A DNA stretch of 64,000 nucleotides from Capitulum mitella (taxonomy: Eukaryota > Arthropoda > Thecostraca > Pollicipedomorpha > Pollicipedidae), in assembly GCA_030062745.1 (NCBI GenBank), contig CP099850.1, forward strand, positions 62,001 to 126,000, in the 5' to 3' direction. Shown here in pieces: positions 61,989 through 64,000 of the stretch (positions are counted from its first letter, which is position 1; the number at the start of each line of letters is the position of its first letter). A program made the translations under genes and the position numbers. The notes below the pieces were generated by a model, which did no database searches, was not told the DNA's origin, and saw only the letters and a program-made list of their open reading frames with translations.

Positions 61989-64000
61989 GGGAGCGCTGCA
62001 CGGGCGTGACCTTCACGCTTCTGCCGCCGCGTTGCAGGGCGGAATCCCGGCCGGGCCGCGACAGGAAGGACGCGGCCGGTCGCTCGCCGCTCGCCGCGCT
62101 TCAGCGGCCTTCACGGCGCTCGGAAACTGGCCAGGGAGCCCTCTCCGGGGTCGTGCTCCGCGGCCGGCCGGCCGACTACCGCCCGGCACGAGCTGGTAGC
62201 CTGTCGCCGCCGACCGCCCGGAAGGTCGGGTGTCGTCACCGGGTCTTCGCTGTGGGGAGGGGAAGCTGCCCGAGCACGTGGCCTTCGATGGCGGCACGCC
62301 TCGTCGGGCTTGCAAGGGAGATCAGCCGGCTTTCCGGCCCGTTTCCGCGTTACTGCGCTGCGTTGGCTGCGTGCGGCGAGTGGCGATGCAGGGAAAAATG
62401 GGTTTGTGGACGTGCTGGCGTCCAGATCGGGTTATTCCATGGAGATGTGGATGGTTGTGTCGCCCACCGCACCCGCGTTCACGTTCAGTGACCCTGTTTC
62501 TACCATTCGCATCCCTCGGTAACCGATGCCAGCACACTGGTTTCGCAGACGCCCGGGCCGAATAATGTCCGCGGCGTATCATCAGACCATGTTGCAACAG
62601 GGGAAAAACCTGTCGAAAAACGGGTACGCCCCACACGAAAAACTTCCGGTTCGCCATATCGTCCCGTCCACAGCCCGACAAAAAGCCGTCTGCAGGCCTG
62701 TCTCACCAATATCGACCGCGTCTGCAGCGTACGCCAACTGCAGAGCAGCAGCGAAAAAAGCCGCCGCAAAAACGCCCGCAAAAACTCGTCTAGCCGGGGT
62801 TTTGCGGGGACTGATGCGCGTGTCCTAGTTCGGCCAATGCTACCCGGGTCGTTGAATTATTTTTCCGTCCGCTTTGTGCTCGGCCAGACAGGTTTTTGTT
62901 GGTGTCCTTTGCGAGATATCTGATTCATCTAGGTGAACAGGCTTCGACATTGTGTTGACCTCTACAGAGATACGCTGAACTCGTAGGTCTTAGAGGCTAG
63001 GGGATTATAGATCAGTTTCGAGATGAGTGAACCTCTGGAATTAAAAAAGACATGTGAACGATGTTTGCATCCATGACAACTGAGAATGGAGCCAGTGTCA
63101 ATTATTGTATTAAACCCGATGCTTTATATTGCAGACTGAGACGCAACTGGTTGACAAAGACGTGGATTGCATGGGAATTTTCGACCATTTGTGTCCATGC
63201 AAGGATTTCTTGTCATGGCTCAGGGCTTCTTCAGCATGGGTTACGAAATGTTACGAAATGGTGATTGCACGAAGAACTCTGAGTGGACCCAGCAGGATTA
63301 CGGAGTAGAGTGGCTGAATAAATCTCTGAAGGTGACCGAGCTGTTGAATGATTAGCTGTATGCAAAAGGCAGATAATTTTATGAGGAGCCCTTCCACCTG
63401 TAACAGTGATACGCTAATAAATTTGCTACAGTAACTCCACTAAGATTGGTTTGACTGCATGCTTGCGACATATTCCTGTGGTGTGTGATGAAAGATTCCT
63501 TTTTATGCTGAAATATCCTGTGAAAATCCCGACCTCGTAAGACGTACGAGGTTGATCCGTCTCACATGCAAAGCCAAGAGTCTTCATTTCATCGCTGTTT
63601 GCAGTACCCCCAGCACCATGCTTAACTTAAACGAAAAACTAACGAAAAGATTAGACGATTGGCTTCAGTGATTCAATGTCTGTACGGAAGATACAGTAGT
63701 CGGTTTGCATTCTGCAATCCAACGCACTTGGCGAAAGCAGCACGGCCGTTGACACCTGCTGCTCTCTGGGCCGGCGCTCCGAGACCTTGGCACATGTTTG
63801 TCCGTCTGCGATGACTCGGCGCATCTATGGCGAGGTCATGCACCAGTCGCGCCAGCAGATCATCGTCCCCTCCCGGGCCAGGGGCGGACCGAGGCGACCG
63901 TCACTGGACGGCGGCTCGCTTCCCGGCGTTCCTTCAGAAACGCAAGTCCTCCGAACCCCAGCCGATTTCGCGTCGGATTCGTCTGAAGGCGCGACTGGCG

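Larger units (their letters stand above)
57860..64000. other. Region downstream of E75, no gene recognised
   Basis: Mixed composition. It contains a TGACGTCA site at 58000, a 15-bp minisatellite (about 58535-58685), a run of 12 C at 59366-59377, GC-rich islands at about 61,070-61,300 and 61,880-62,300 with a 29-bp tandem duplication, and AT-balanced sequence from 62,830 to about 63,700. Open frames here show no domain or splice structure I can support. Confidence 0.6.

Overview
The window is eukaryotic nuclear DNA carrying one recognisable gene on the + strand: the arthropod nuclear receptor E75 (Eip75B, NR1D3, the arthropod counterpart of vertebrate REV-ERB). The DNA-binding domain, the GRVPKREK hinge, the REV-ERB-type ligand-binding domain and a C-terminal PLNLSKK motif place it firmly in E75. 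The ligand-binding domain differs a good deal from the insect and decapod sequences I remember. With the very GC-rich islands this suggests a crustacean or another non-insect arthropod. A barnacle is my best guess, at low confidence.

Layout. Positions 1 to about 30,360 hold no gene I can support. The stretch alternates between GC-rich islands and AT-balanced sequence and contains minisatellites and nested DNA-transposon remnants. From about 30.4 kb to 57.8 kb lies E75. It has three well-supported alternative first coding exons (31124-31334, 34765-34828, 43510-43582) whose donors all leave one base and so fit the acceptor of the first zinc-finger exon (46084-46172). The second-finger exon (49039-49183) follows. 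Two more first exons (50405-50423 and 51687-51756) lie downstream of both finger exons and fit the next acceptor (51884) in the same phase; they predict receptors with no DNA-binding domain. Common exons are 51884-52122, 54356-54562 and 55698-57098. A 3' UTR runs to a polyadenylation signal at 57833. Predicted proteins are about 763, 714 and 717 aa (with DNA-binding domain) and 638 and 621 aa (without). Positions 57.9-64 kb hold no recognisable gene.

How it works together. E75 is an early ecdysone-response gene and a heme- and gas-sensing repressor that competes with or binds HR3. Both residues equivalent to the REV-ERB heme ligands are present. Upstream sequence contains a perfect inverted-repeat ecdysone-response-like element (19039-19051), with FTZ-F1-type extended half-sites nearby. 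The whole window is strongly enriched in the palindromes GTGACGTCAC and GTCACGTGAC. Because the two finger exons form a frame-preserving cassette, promoter choice alone can decide whether the receptor binds DNA. I found no convincing first exon for the insect E75B form (second finger only), no tRNA or rRNA, and no second protein-coding gene.
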